DNA from: Agrocybe praecox
Lineage: Eukaryota; Basidiomycota; Agaricomycetes; Agaricales; Agrocybaceae
Assembly: GCA_964017145.1 (NCBI GenBank)
Contig: OZ024842.1
Location: 620,001 to 684,000 of the forward strand
Reading direction: 5' to 3'
DNA length: 64,000 nt
Positions 32,910 to 43,977 of the stretch are shown here, piece after piece. The position numbers were made by a program, and so were the translations under genes. Position 1 is the first letter of the stretch; each line of letters starts with the position of its first letter. The notes beneath the pieces were generated by a model. It ran no database searches and was not told where the DNA came from. It worked only from the letters and a program-made list of their open reading frames with translations.

Positions 32910-34497
32910 TGAGAATCTGTAGGGTCACCGCTGTTTTCTGTCTCTTCGGCACTCTTTTCTGTTGAGGACGATCCGTTGGTTCGTTTCTGCTTTAACTCCA
33001 CTTTCCTTGCGCGTTGTGATTGCTTCTACAATACACGTATCCAAACTGCTGTAGATGTCGTCACAGAAAGCAACGATTATCTGACATTCACATACGCTAT
33101 TCATGTCGATATTCGTGACCCTGCCGGATCGAGTTGTACGTTTTTATTACTTGTGTCATTGTGTGCGTTGTACTTGTTTTTAAACTCACTTCATGCACCA
33201 GCCTTTTCTCAATCCAAGATCGTGAGATACATAGATGTGTGGCGTATAACCCTGTCCAAATCAAGGGCACCAGAAATCAGAGACACACTACGTGCTGAGC
33301 ACCTTGCTCACATCTCGCGCAGTTATATATCTGATCCGGCAGAGTTCGTGATATCTCTCTCCATTCGCGGGCAGTTTCTAGCTTATGCACAAAAGCTGAA
33401 GCTTACTATGCCATGTTACGTCGGTGTTTTCGATTGGACACTCTTTCCCGTCCAAGGTCTGCGTCAAGACCTGGAAGAGCTTTCACACCACCAACATAAG
33501 TTCATAAGCACGGGAGTCAGTAAGCCTACTAATCTTGTACGTTACTCTTTCTCTGTTATCCTTCATCTATTTATTGACTTATGCACATTCCTAGACACAG
33601 ATACACATAATTTCTCAGAACCAGATCCTCGCTGTCGGGAAAGAGATAGGGCCAACCGACGGTGATCTGACGGTTATAAGGCTCTATGATCTCTCATCTG
33701 TTGAAGACGTAGTCCCTATGTCATCCTCGTCCCTGAGTACGCCTCGCGCGTTCGATTTTCAAGACAAAGGGATGGGGATTCTACCAAACACTTGCACAAC
33801 CCCATATTTCTGTCTCAACGACGGTACAGTGAAATTCGTGATGCAGTCCTCGGACTCTGTGTACGGAATCATCATCCCGTTTTCAACGGCAGCAAACGAC
33901 AGAAAGCCCCAGCTTATCACCTTGTTCAGAAATTCCGAGATAGCTCGCTTCGCCGGCACTCGCGTTTCTGGGTACCAGACTTCAATCCGGTTCGGTCCTA
34001 TTGATCAGTTTGCACTTTTGCAATACACATGGTGTGTGAATGCAGAGAGTCCATCGTCTATGAACCAAATCATCGACTATTCCCCCGACATCGAACCCAT
34101 TATGGTATTAGTAGGATTTGATGATGCTTCAGGACACTTACTCGCCAAGGGGCAAAGAGAAGTTTTTGTGTTTGATTTCTCGTTGGATAACAAGTAGATT
34201 ACGCAGACAACTAAGACGCATCAATATGCCCTAGTTTACCGGATAATGTCATATTTCGCGCAAAACACGAAACTATGAACTCAATGCTGACTTACTGGGT
34301 CTTACTCTGGTCCTACTTTCATTGTCTTATCTTATCGGATTTTCCGGATTCCGAGGAGACGGAATTGCAATATAGGGGTTACTCATGTACAATCCGCTTG
34401 ATGGTTCTCATCATCTTACCCTGTGTCTTGAAATTCTCACAGCGTTTTCCAAGAACTATATATACTCTTATACCATGAAACTCGAGTCAAAATTGTG

Positions 34498-35425
34498 ATG
34501 TTACTACTTGATGTGGATCCGATGCGCCTCCCTGTCGAACTGGAACGAGAAATATTCGAGATCGCCGCAAGGGCATTTCCACAGACAATTCCTATGATTG
34601 TACTCGTGGCTCGTCGATTTAGGACATGGTGTGTCTTAACTGAATTTTACCAGTCTCCTTTTTGTCTGAAAGAATAGGTTTGAACCCGAGCTGTATCGCG
34701 TCATACGGTCTGGGGAAGATGGGAAGGTTATACCACCACTTTACATGGACTCAGACGGCACTATCTTGACTGAATCATGCCAGACTTCCGTCACGACACT
34801 GGATGTACAGCATATTCAGAGATTTGGCCCCAGCGTGCACCATATTATCTTGCAACGACGCGGATCAGACGAAATCGAAAAGATTTTGGAATATTGTCCC
34901 AACGTGCGCAATCTAGCTATATGGATCATCAAAGGGTCATGCAAGAAGCTGAATACCCTCCTCAACGAGCACCTGGTACATCTGAAGAGATTATCTCTCG
35001 ACCCATCGTATTTCTTCGAAAACTATGCGTCGGACTTTAGCATCCCCTTTGATCAACCGATGTTCCACCGCCTCAGCCACCTCGAGATTATCAACGCCAC
35101 ATCGTCCTGGTCGAAATGGAGACAACTCGCATTGCTGCCATGCCTTACCCACCTCGCACTTGCAGGCGTGACGAACCAGAAGTTCATCGATCAGGTGCTG
35201 GAGGAGTGTGAGCAGCTACAGATCTTCGTCATTTTCTACACGCACCTTGGATTCTTGACAGGTGAAGTAACGATACCGCAGAAGGATGTTCGTGTGGTGC
35301 TTCTACAATCAGTTAGTGATCATCTAGATCATTGGGAACGGGGCGCTCGGGGGAAAGAGGACTTCTGGATCATCGCTGAGAAGTGTAAGCAGGATGCTTT
35401 GTTTCGGGCAATAGAACTCGGATAA
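34498..35425 (+). CDS. small F-box-like protein (2 exons, 292 aa)
   Basis: Exons 34498-34628 and 34678-35425; the 49-nt intron splits the Trp codon (TG|G) after RRFRTW. The N terminus MRLPVELEREIFEIAAR is the short F-box-like helix pair typical of Agaricomycete proteins of this size. It is followed by an LRR-like beta/alpha region and a C-terminal W-containing motif (DHWERGARGKEDFWIIAEK). The gene at 59853 has the same length, intron position and C-terminal motif. Likely SCF adaptor or relative; substrate unknown. Confidence 0.7.
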
Positions 35426-35557
35426 TGACAATATATAATTATAAATAAATATCATTTAATGAGTCAAAGGAGCGACGAAAAGCTTGTTTATAAAGATCGA
35501 GAGGCATTACAAGATAACGCATGTGTTTATAGCAAAACAGAGGATCGGACCAGCTTT

Positions 35558-36503
35558 CTACTTGGATTCAGTGGCAGCCTTGGGAGCGTCAGCTTCGATA
35601 GCGATCTTCTCGTCGACTGGGTAAGTGTAAGTTGGGGGTGCAGGGTGAACAACGGCGTCGGCATCATGATCATCAGTTTCGATGATGATGTGGGCGTATC
35701 CGTGCTCCTCCGCCCTTGAGCCCTTGACGGAACGGTAGAAGACCACAGCGAGAACCCAGAACATCCTAAGAAGGACGCCAATTCCGCAGCCTATCGTTTT
35801 GAATGTTAGCAGGTATTATAGCTGATGTGTTAAGATACGTACCAAGAACGAAGGCCACGGCCCTTCCCTCCCAGCGACCCAAGTTCATCAATGACTGGTG
35901 GAGACGAACGACGAAAGGTGGGAGACCATGGTGGAATCGATGTTGTCCATGATGAGGGTGAGGGTGATTGTGGTGATGGTGATGGGGAGCGAAGTGAGCG
36001 ATTGGCGCATCCTGGGTGCCGTATGGTTGTGGCAGGTTGGGCAGAGGGCTACCAACAAATGGAAGAATCTGAACCATTCCCTCAGGAAGTTCACCTTGCT
36101 TGAACTGAAGAGGAGGCATCATGTTGTTGTGGCCATAGTGAACTTCTGCGATGAGAGGCCATCCCAATGCTTTGCGGAAGGCGTTGGAAATTTCAATGCC
36201 TTTCTGCCTGAACCTGTTCATACCCCTCCCTGGGCATGCATGACGCATACCCGCTTTAGGTGGGTGGACTGGGTGGTGCATGGGCATCATAAAGCCAGAA
36301 ACATGGTGCTCTGGGGTATTATTACCACCAACGTTGATACGTTCGGTACTGACAATAATCCTAATAGGTGTAGCTGCTACTTGGGCTGTAAATCGGAAGA
36401 AAGAAAGCCTTCAGAGATCCATTCTTTTTGGGAAAAAAAAAAAACAGATGTACTCACCTATCCCTGCTGCGGCAACAACAGCTGCTACTGTCGAAAATCG
36501 CAT
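35558..36503 (-). CDS. His-rich secreted or single-pass membrane protein (3 exons, 273 aa)
   Basis: Exons 36503-36458, 36385-35843, 35790-35558. The N terminus MRFSTVAAVVAAAGIAAQVAA looks like a signal peptide with the cleavage region before TPIRI. The middle is rich in Met, His and Pro, with a run HHHHHNHPHPHHGQHRFHHG at about residues 150-170. A hydrophobic segment RAVAFVLGCGIGVLLRMFWVLAVVFY near residues 190-216 is a probable transmembrane helix, followed by an acidic tail. The His cluster could bind metal ions, which is inference. No named family recognised. Confidence 0.7.
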
Positions 36504-37642
36504 GATGTCTCTGTTTTACTGGGTCTTTGCTGTTATTCGGTTTGTTTGTGTTCTAGGAACGTTTTGTGGGCTTTATGGGCCTTGAATAGAGAGGAATGAC
36601 TCACAAGATTTTGCGTACGTTGTGGTTTGTAATTAAGGAGCAGCCGCCTGCTCCGCAGTGCATATGTTTGCAATTCAAACTCCGATGACTATAAACGGAT
36701 TATCTTTTTCTTACGAATTTCATAATCTAATCAATAAAACACAGCTTATTATTAGCGCCCGTGATTGCCGTACCTTTGCAATTGTTTTTCAAACCCTTCA
36801 TCGACTACAATCACCTAATCTATCCGAAATTCTGTGAATATAGCATTTCCTCTCATTTATCTGACTATTACTTACATGTCTAGTTCAAAATTTCAATGCC
36901 AAAGTTGCTATGCTCGGTTGGGGTCCGAAGCAATCGGGTCCTTCAGTGAGTCGATATGACTCTGACAATGGGTAAGAATCACAAAAAGCATGGGACAAAA
37001 CACGGTATAAAACAGGTGACAGGCGTGCATAGCATATTGTAAGGCTGCCGCCTCACATCCTGTTCATGACGGCATCCGTATTATATGGATGTCGTCCCTT
37101 TTCTTTCTCTTTCTCCTTAGACTTACATTCACCGGCTTTGTGCCTGTACCAAACACGGCGCGTCTTGGTCCCGTTGTCTCCGTTACTATCTCTCTGAGTG
37201 TTCTCCGCCAGTCTAAAGACGGCGTATATATATTTTTGGCTCGAGGTTTGAACTCGCGCAAAAGTGTGCCAGGACTATTTATCTGAAATGAAGTATACTG
37301 CGAACATTGTGCTTCTTAACCTGGGCCCCGAGACTGAAAAGAAAAGTTTCCTCTATAAGTGCAGTGGTGGCAGTCATTATTACGGAAATCAATATTCATT
37401 CGGTGGATGGATCTATTAAAGCGGACCAGCCGACCTATATGTGACTCTTTCAATGGGCGGGTGAGTTGAGCTGCTCGGAGGAAGCAAGGCGCGAAAAGCA
37501 AGCAAGTAGCCCTGGAAATGGGCTGCCATGAACTTAGAAGGTACCTCGCCGTCCAAGAATTGTAAACAACCTTCGAAAACCGTGGAAACAGTTCCAAATA
37601 AGGGGAATTTCGCCGTTTACAGACACTTTGCTTCCTACCTCC
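36504..37642. other. gene-free spacer with a recurring hairpin motif
   Basis: No coding frame supported. At 36637-36654 lies GGAGCAGCCGCCTGCTCC, a 7-bp-stem hairpin embedded in about 45 bp that is nearly the same as 6999-7045 near NACHT-A. Confidence 0.5.
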
Positions 37643-38828
37643 ATGGCAATATCTACTGAACCCCTTTTCCCACCTCCAGAAATCGACGAAGCTCCCATAA
37701 CAGATCCTCCACCTCCATATCCTACCAGAGAAAGACGCCCACGGACCTCAAGAAGTCATCGGGGCCAACAACAATACCGAATACAAACATCTCAGCACAC
37801 CCAATCGTCGTCTGGGGAGACCGACGATTCAGGGATATCACCGTATCCCGAAGACGAAGCAGAACCCGACGACACGACTCCTGCTCTAACTCCGGGCCAA
37901 CGTCAAAATGGCCATGGGCATCATGGCGGTCGACAACGAGCGCATTCGATTACGAGTACCATGTCAGCGGCACCGTCGTTAGCACAGACGGTCCTATCGT
38001 TATTCCAGACCGAAGACGACGTACACCTGGACGAAGTGGGGTCTGAGAGGGCCAGAATGTTATCCGGAGAGGACACTGGGTCTATATTGTCTCAGAGGCA
38101 GGGAGGTTTTTTCTCGTGTGTCGCTTGGAAACGGTACTTCCGCCCAATGGCCGTCACGGCATACTGGAGGTCTTTATTCCATTTAACAGTGATAAACTTC
38201 CCCTACGGTCTGCTGGCATGGGTGTATTTGTTCGTGTTCACTGTGGTGCGTCTACCGTGCTATGAAACCGCAGCTGTCTTGACTTGCGTTTTGCTTACAG
38301 ACAGGGACGACACTGCTCGTAGCACTTCCTCTGGGTGCTGTGCTTTGCTTCTTCGACTTGTTAGGGGCAAGGGCTTTCTCTAGAGGGGAGCTGGCCCTTC
38401 AGACACGATTTCATGGCCCATTGGCCCACCCGCCACCGTACCCACCCCGACCCATATTCACCCGTTACCGCGAGCCCACCGAAGAAGAAGTCGAACTCAT
38501 CCGACCGACGAGGCACGGCCTCGTTCGCGAAAAGTCGTTTTACAAGAACAGTTACGCAATGGTATGTCCTTCTACTACGTCGTACATCGTGCCGCAGAAA
38601 GTAATACCTGCCACCCAGTTTACCGACCCAACTTCATACCAAGCCTTATTTTATTTCCTCGTAATCAAGCCTGCCATTACTCTTCTTATCTCAATCAGCA
38701 TTGTCGCCTTTGTCATCCCCTCTATAATTCTGGTCCTACCCGCTCCTGCAGTGCTTCGGGCCGTTCGAAAGATTGGGATCTGGCAAGCAAATGTTGCTGT
38801 GGAGGGACTGTATCATGCTGTTAGATGA
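37643..38828 (+). CDS. multi-pass membrane protein with a Pro/Ser-rich N-terminal tail (3 exons, 357 aa)
   Basis: Exons 37643-38245, 38301-38561, 38619-38828. The first 150 residues are hydrophilic and Pro/Arg/Ser/Gln-rich (probably cytosolic). Then come the amphipathic entry WKRYFRPM, two adjacent hydrophobic segments (from LFHLTVINFPYGLLAW through TLLVALPLGAVLCFFDLLG), a conserved-looking loop with PPPYPPRPIFTRY, and two more hydrophobic segments near the end (FYFLVIKPAITLLISIS and AFVIPSIILVLPAPAVL). The layout recalls putative-sensor type membrane domains, but this is tentative. Intron 2 is 57 nt and in frame, so an unspliced isoform would add 19 residues. Confidence 0.75.
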
Positions 38829-39902
38829 TATTATCTCTGGGTGTGTTTTTATCTAGTGTGTAGTTGGGAATTTTATAGGATAATTTTAATGTCAATTAAT
38901 GCTTGGAAAATGTATAGATGTTTGAGAGACAGTTTCAACCCACATCGAACAATCGTCAGCCAATCCATTCCCTGCACCTGCGGTCTTCGACTTTTCCAGA
39001 CCCGCAGCATACGGCTCCACTTATCTGGATCTATGTGCAAATACGGATCCATCAAAAACAAATCGCTTCTCGTGCGACCTAGGTTCAAGTCAAGATCAAG
39101 CTCAAGCGCTCAAGCTTCAAGACTCAAGCCTCGAGTTCAAACGACCCTCGTCAGGTTAAAACCTTCTGGTAACATGTCCATTCTATTGGAAGAAAGTTGG
39201 CTACCCGAGGTACGCTTGCACAGATAATTTGCTTGTTTAAGCAGATTTGTTCACGAGGTTATTTCATTTCAGGTTTCTGCACTTATCATTAGGAACAGGC
39301 AAGGTTGGGATAACCAACCAGGGAAGACGCGATTGAATTCAGAAGACAATGTCGTATGCAGAGGTTCGGGATCAATCCTCCTTCCGAAGTTTTTTCGAGA
39401 CGTAATACAGTCGCAGAATGCGTGCTTTTAATCACTGGGAGACACTGGAAAACGGGCACAAGTTTTCAGGCCATCAAGTCATCATTCTTTTCATCGCTCA
39501 TACATATATGGGTGGTGTTACTTATTGCCGTTTAATTATTTGTATGCCATGATTTGAAACCGTTCCCTTGCTCGACCTTCCAGGAAGTCGCGCCCAGACT
39601 TCATGGGTTCAGGGCTCTCTGATAATTCGACGCGGATGGCATGCCCCATGCTTATGGTTCTAATGAGAAAGGTGCTTGGCACGTAGTATGTCTTTCTATT
39701 CTGGTGCCTTCGAATTCGAAAGAGTTATGTCGCGCCACACGTCTATGTATCTCGCGGTCTTGGCTTGAGAAAAGACTGATATTGTAGACTGGAAGAAAGC
39801 AGGAGCAAGATTACCAGACCACGATCGTACCGAACCCATTCTAATTTTGGGACAGATGACAGTTTTTCATTTTCCTATCCATTAAAAATAGAATCCCAGT
39901 AC
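38829..39902. other. no gene recognised
   Basis: Spacer between convergent genes. A Ser/Gln-rich ORF at 38841-39227 has no splice support or family features. The last about 100 bp share similarity with the tail of the SQS1 pseudogene (29830-29925), so the duplicated unit reaches to about 39800. Confidence 0.5.
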
Positions 39903-42900
39903 CTATTTGGTGGCCCCTAGACCCAATTTCGTATTTTTTATGATGGCAGTCAAAGGGGCATCCAGGCCACCAGTAAAACCAATGCGGTCGCCCTCGGACC
40001 ACCCCATCATGGCTAACAAACGGAAACCCAAGTTGCTTTCTGTTAACTTTGGCGCAGCCTGTAGGGACCAGAAAATCAGGAGGCTGAAAGAGAGAAAAGG
40101 TGAAAGAAATATGATCACGAACCTTGCCTACTTCCTCTCCTTCCCGATGACGAGGCATAACAGTGCTGACTTTCCCCTTCTTGTCGTAGATGAATGAGTC
40201 TCCCCGAGACCCTGCACCGCCGCTTCTCCTCACAATCTTCGCGACCTTCCGTTCATCAACGCCGAGGCCAGCCCTGGTTGTCTTCGTCAATGTTGTGTAC
40301 CTAGCGTCGCCTTTCCCTTTACTGACACTCTTCAAGTTGAACGCGGTGGCCATCTCGTGCACATTCTTCCTTGTTTCCTTGTTTGTAGGGGGAAGAGACA
40401 TAGTTTTTGGCCCATCCAAATCAGAAATGAAGCGCCTAATTTGTTGGACGAGGGTGACCATGTCGATGATGCGGTTGGGTAACACCGTAATGGTAGGGTC
40501 AAGCGCAGCGGCAGAAAGCATAGCCTCGCGTCCCTTCTTGCCACCCTTTTTCTTCGACAAGGGGTCGGCAGCGGCTTCCAAACGAGCACGTTCCCTTTCT
40601 TTCTTATGCGCAGCCTTCGCAGCACGGTCCTTATCCCATTGCGCTTGCAACTCGGCAGGCAACTCATTCCTTTTTTCCTTCTTTTTCTCTGGAAACAGTC
40701 ATGCGAATTAGGAGATGAAAATGCAGAGTAGAGAACAAGAACGTACTGGCAGGAGCAAAGCCAAAGTCATCATCATCCATATCGAATGACCCATTCTGGA
40801 TAGATCGGAATAGGGTTCCCTTCTTCTTCCTATTTCTGCCTTTAAGTATGTCTTCGTTGGAATCGAGGATATCCTAAAGCAAATTTAGGTCACTTAAATC
40901 GACCAGTCAGGATAGACAACTTAACATGTATTCCTTGAATGAAATCTTCATCTTGCTCTGCCCATGTCATATTGCGACTGAGGAAATCGTCCCGATCCTC
41001 GTCATCGCTGTCTCCTTCGTCCATATTATCCATGGATGTATCTTGCATCTTCTTTTCTTTGGATTTGTTTCGCAACCTCTCTAGGCGTGCTTGGAAGCTC
41101 GTCCTCGGGGTCATATCTTCGTCGTCCCCGCCATCGGTGTCTTCCTCGGAGTCGTCGCTGTCCAATTCACCCTTCAAATCATTATCAAACTCGAGAGATT
41201 CCGAGATGAGTATAGCCTCCTCAGCAGCAAGGACATCTTCCTCCGATTCATCTTCGCTAGAATCATCGTCATCATCGTCATCAGTTGTAGCCAGTTCTTC
41301 TTCGTCCTCCCTCCTGATCATCTCCTCGATCATAGCATCGTCCATAGTCATGTGCTGTCCAGCATTCTTCCCGAGCAGACCACCAACGAAACTTTGCATA
41401 GCCGCCAGACCAGGCTGTAAATCAGGATCAACATCCATTTCATAGCCGTCATCTTCAACGTTCCGTGCTTTCCCTTTCCCTTTGTCCTTGCTCCTCTGGT
41501 CAAGCAATGCTTGAAGGGCTTCATCAACCTCATCAACTTCACCGAAGTCGTCGTCATCTGAGTCGCCCCAATCCAAATCACTATCGCCTTTCCTTCTTTC
41601 GTGTTTCCTGGGATCCGAACGATGAAGGAGGGCTTCTTCTCGCATGGCTCCGAATGAACCAAACGACCCTTTACTTCTGCCCTTCCTTTTCTTGACTGTT
41701 ACGCCCCGCTTTCGCTGCCATGCTTTCGCCTGGCGCGGTGTAGAAATTGGCGGTACAACCAATCTGACCGGTTTGGAGGGCGTAGCAGTGGTTGGGGCTT
41801 TCGAGAAAGAGAAAGATACGGAAGCGAACGATGGCGGTGGATTGGCAGGCACTGATTGTGTTACTGATGACGACGATGTCGCAAGAAGAGCAGCAGAAGG
41901 TATGTAAGGCACAAAATGGGATGTATCAGCGGCCTCAGAAGCTGCTGGTTGTTGTTGTTGAACTTCCTCAGCATGAGTCTCTGATTTGCGGGGATGAGGT
42001 GCAACATAGACGATAATATCGTCCTCTTCTTGGTTTCGTAATGAAGAAGGCGGCATCGCTTGAGATGGGGCCAGTTCTACAGGTACAGGTGTCGGTTCGA
42101 CATCAATGATAAACAATGGTGATGTTAAAGATGGCATTGATTCTTCTGGTGGAGGTGTAGATTGCATATCGACGGTTACTGGTTGCGAACTTTGAGGGGT
42201 AATTTCTTCAGATATGAGCGCTGGCTGGACGCCAATAGTAAATACCGGCTCTGTCTTTGCATTATCAGGGCCAGTGAGGAAATCATCTGTTCCATCTGCC
42301 GTTGGAACGGACATTGGAATGTCCTCCGAAGCTGGCATCCCGTCCACGTCGGTTGTTGACAGCGTTTCTTCTACCATTTTTGCAAGGTTGTCTATGCTGG
42401 TGTTGGCATGGGTAGATGCAGCCGGCGTAGAATCTACGTAGAACCCCATAAATCGTTGTTCTTCTATAGTTGCTGTAGCTTCTGCAAGTTTGCTCCTGCG
42501 TATCGTTGTTGTAGTTTTAATAGATTCTGTCGTGCTGAATAATTTATCGATTTCATTGAAGTCGACTTCCTCTATTTCTTCTCGTTCTTCGTCGCCCTCA
42601 GAATCAGATTCTATGCGCGGAACATTACCACTAAATACGCGGAAGACGCGCTCAGCGGTAGGAATGTGACTTTGCTCAGTTTCATCTGTTATAAGGTTTT
42701 ATTTATTTATTCAGAAAACATGAAAATGAAAATAAAAAAAGATAGAAACAAAGCCACGTACCGACTTCTTCTACCCCCGGTTTCAGAAGCTCCTCGTCTT
42801 CTTCTTGTTGGAATAGTACTTTGGACAGTACTGATGGCACAAATTTGATTGGACGAAGGAAAGGTCTCTCAGGATAAAGACGACCAGAGAGTGTGTCTGG

Positions 42901-43333
42901 TATTCCTCCTCGCCCTGGACCTCTTGGTGACGATCCGATTCCAAAATCTCTTCCTCTTCCTCTACTACCAGAGTCAAACTGCCCTCTGCCGCGTCCTCTC
43001 GGGGAGTCATAGCCTCCACGTCCACGTCCACGTCCACGTCCACGATTCGGTGTCACAGTTCCAGAAATTGGTCCGGATGAAGTTCCTCCACGACCCCCTC
43101 TTTTTCCGCCTCTTGGGGTACTATTCTGTGCTACAATCACGATGAATCATCGTGCTTAGGCGTTCGCCGGGAGACGTACCGTCGGCAAACGTATGAATCG
43201 AGAAGTTAAGTTCGTCTTCTATGTAGGCAGATCCTGGGATTCCGATTCCTCCACCTCCTCCACGACCGCCACGACCGCCTCCACGCCCTCTATTTCCTCG
43301 TTGAGAACCGCGACCTCCGTTTCCTCGAGCCAT
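39903..43333 (-). CDS. SQS1: SQS1-like R3H and G-patch protein (6 exons, 1043 aa)
   Basis: Exons 43333-43180, 43130-42762, 42685-40926, 40873-40747, 40688-40123, 40058-39903; all frames close. The N terminus is an RG/RGG-rich region (RGRGRGRGGYDSPRGRGRG). A long Ser/Thr and Asp/Glu-rich disordered middle follows, then an R3H-type region (about residues 830-960, including RKNVHEMATAFNL and ARYTTLTKT). The G-patch is at the extreme C terminus (LGFRLLAMMGWSEGDRIG...GLGATK). This order is that of yeast Sqs1/Pfa1, which activates the DEAH helicase Prp43 through its G-patch in splicing and ribosome biogenesis. The symbol is given by domain order only. A decayed partial copy lies at 28893-29925. Confidence 0.85.
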
Positions 43334-43977
43334 TTTGTTCACTTCTACCAAATTTGCACAAAGTATTAGATAGTGGGTTGAATCTGTTAAAGTATAAAGG
43401 GCAAGAAGATAGATCTGAAGAAGTCGTTAAACTGAAAAGACGAAAAGATAAAGAGAATGATAAAAATGACAGTCCCAATGAGTCATGGCCGAACAATTAT
43501 CTAATCTGCGGCAGATTATGCCGAGTGCCGTGTCGCGCCGGGCGCCAAATTCTCACGAATATCGTCGACCATGCTTAAGCGCTCCAGATCAATTGCCGTC
43601 TTCCTGCATGATCCCTGTGCAGTTTAACCACTTAACATGCAGCTTACTCATGACACGCTCTTGCGATCTTGTTTGATGGGCGGTGAACTTATAATTGTTG
43701 CATCTGCTATCAGCTAGTATTCTAGCTCCAACTTTAAATTAGCACGAGGCACTCATAGGAGGGAGGGAATTGAAGATGCTTGTCACTGAGCATTATTGTA
43801 CTCTGTAATTCGTATGTGCATGAGTACTTAAATGCACTTTCCAATCCGTTTACAAAATTTAATAGCACCCCAACTTAAAGGTGAGTCTAGTTCTCTGATA
43901 TGTGTATCTCGGATCCTAGTGAACGAAGTATCATATCTACATAGCAGACTCCTGCACTGAAACTCCGCTTCTGAAGG
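43334..43977. other. intergenic region between divergent SQS1-like and F-box genes
   Basis: Contains the presumed promoters of two divergently transcribed genes. I see no distinct motif to assign. Confidence 0.5.

Larger units (their letters stand above)
30651..33021 (-). mobile_element. non-LTR (LINE) retrotransposon lacking its reverse transcriptase
   Basis: 2371 bp flanked by an 11-bp target duplication GCTTCTACAAT (30640-30650 and 33022-33032). The minus-strand element ends in a 12-nt poly(A) (poly-T at 30651-30662 on plus). It carries an endonuclease ORF and an RNase H ORF but nothing of the RT fingers/palm in the 80 bp between them, so about 2 kb are missing. It probably moved using enzymes from a complete relative. 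Confidence 0.85.
30050..34197 (+). pseudogene. F-box gene, paralog of 26987-28891, split by a LINE insertion
   Basis: Exons 30050-30196, 30255-30650 then, after the insertion, 33033-33135, 33202-33536 and 33619-34197. The frame before the insertion (EFMKTRFYN) continues exactly after it (TRIQTAVDVV), aligning with the paralog (DYLTF(N/T)YAIH). Disregarding the insert, the frame would encode 519 residues with an F-box (LLSLPVELLSKVFEFAN), the PGGRWVIV motif and the propeller-like region, and contains no other lesion. The insertion introduces a stop 11 codons later (FFFFVVGFIVG). No further decay suggests that the event is recent. Confidence 0.8.

Noticed and set aside
38841..39227. Plus ORF of 128 codons after the membrane protein gene
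   Set aside because: Low-complexity Ser/Arg/Gln composition, no splice or motif support; probably 3' flank.
40939..41445. Ser-rich plus-strand ORF of 168 codons
   Set aside because: Mirror of the Asp/Glu-rich coding region of the SQS1-like gene on the other strand.
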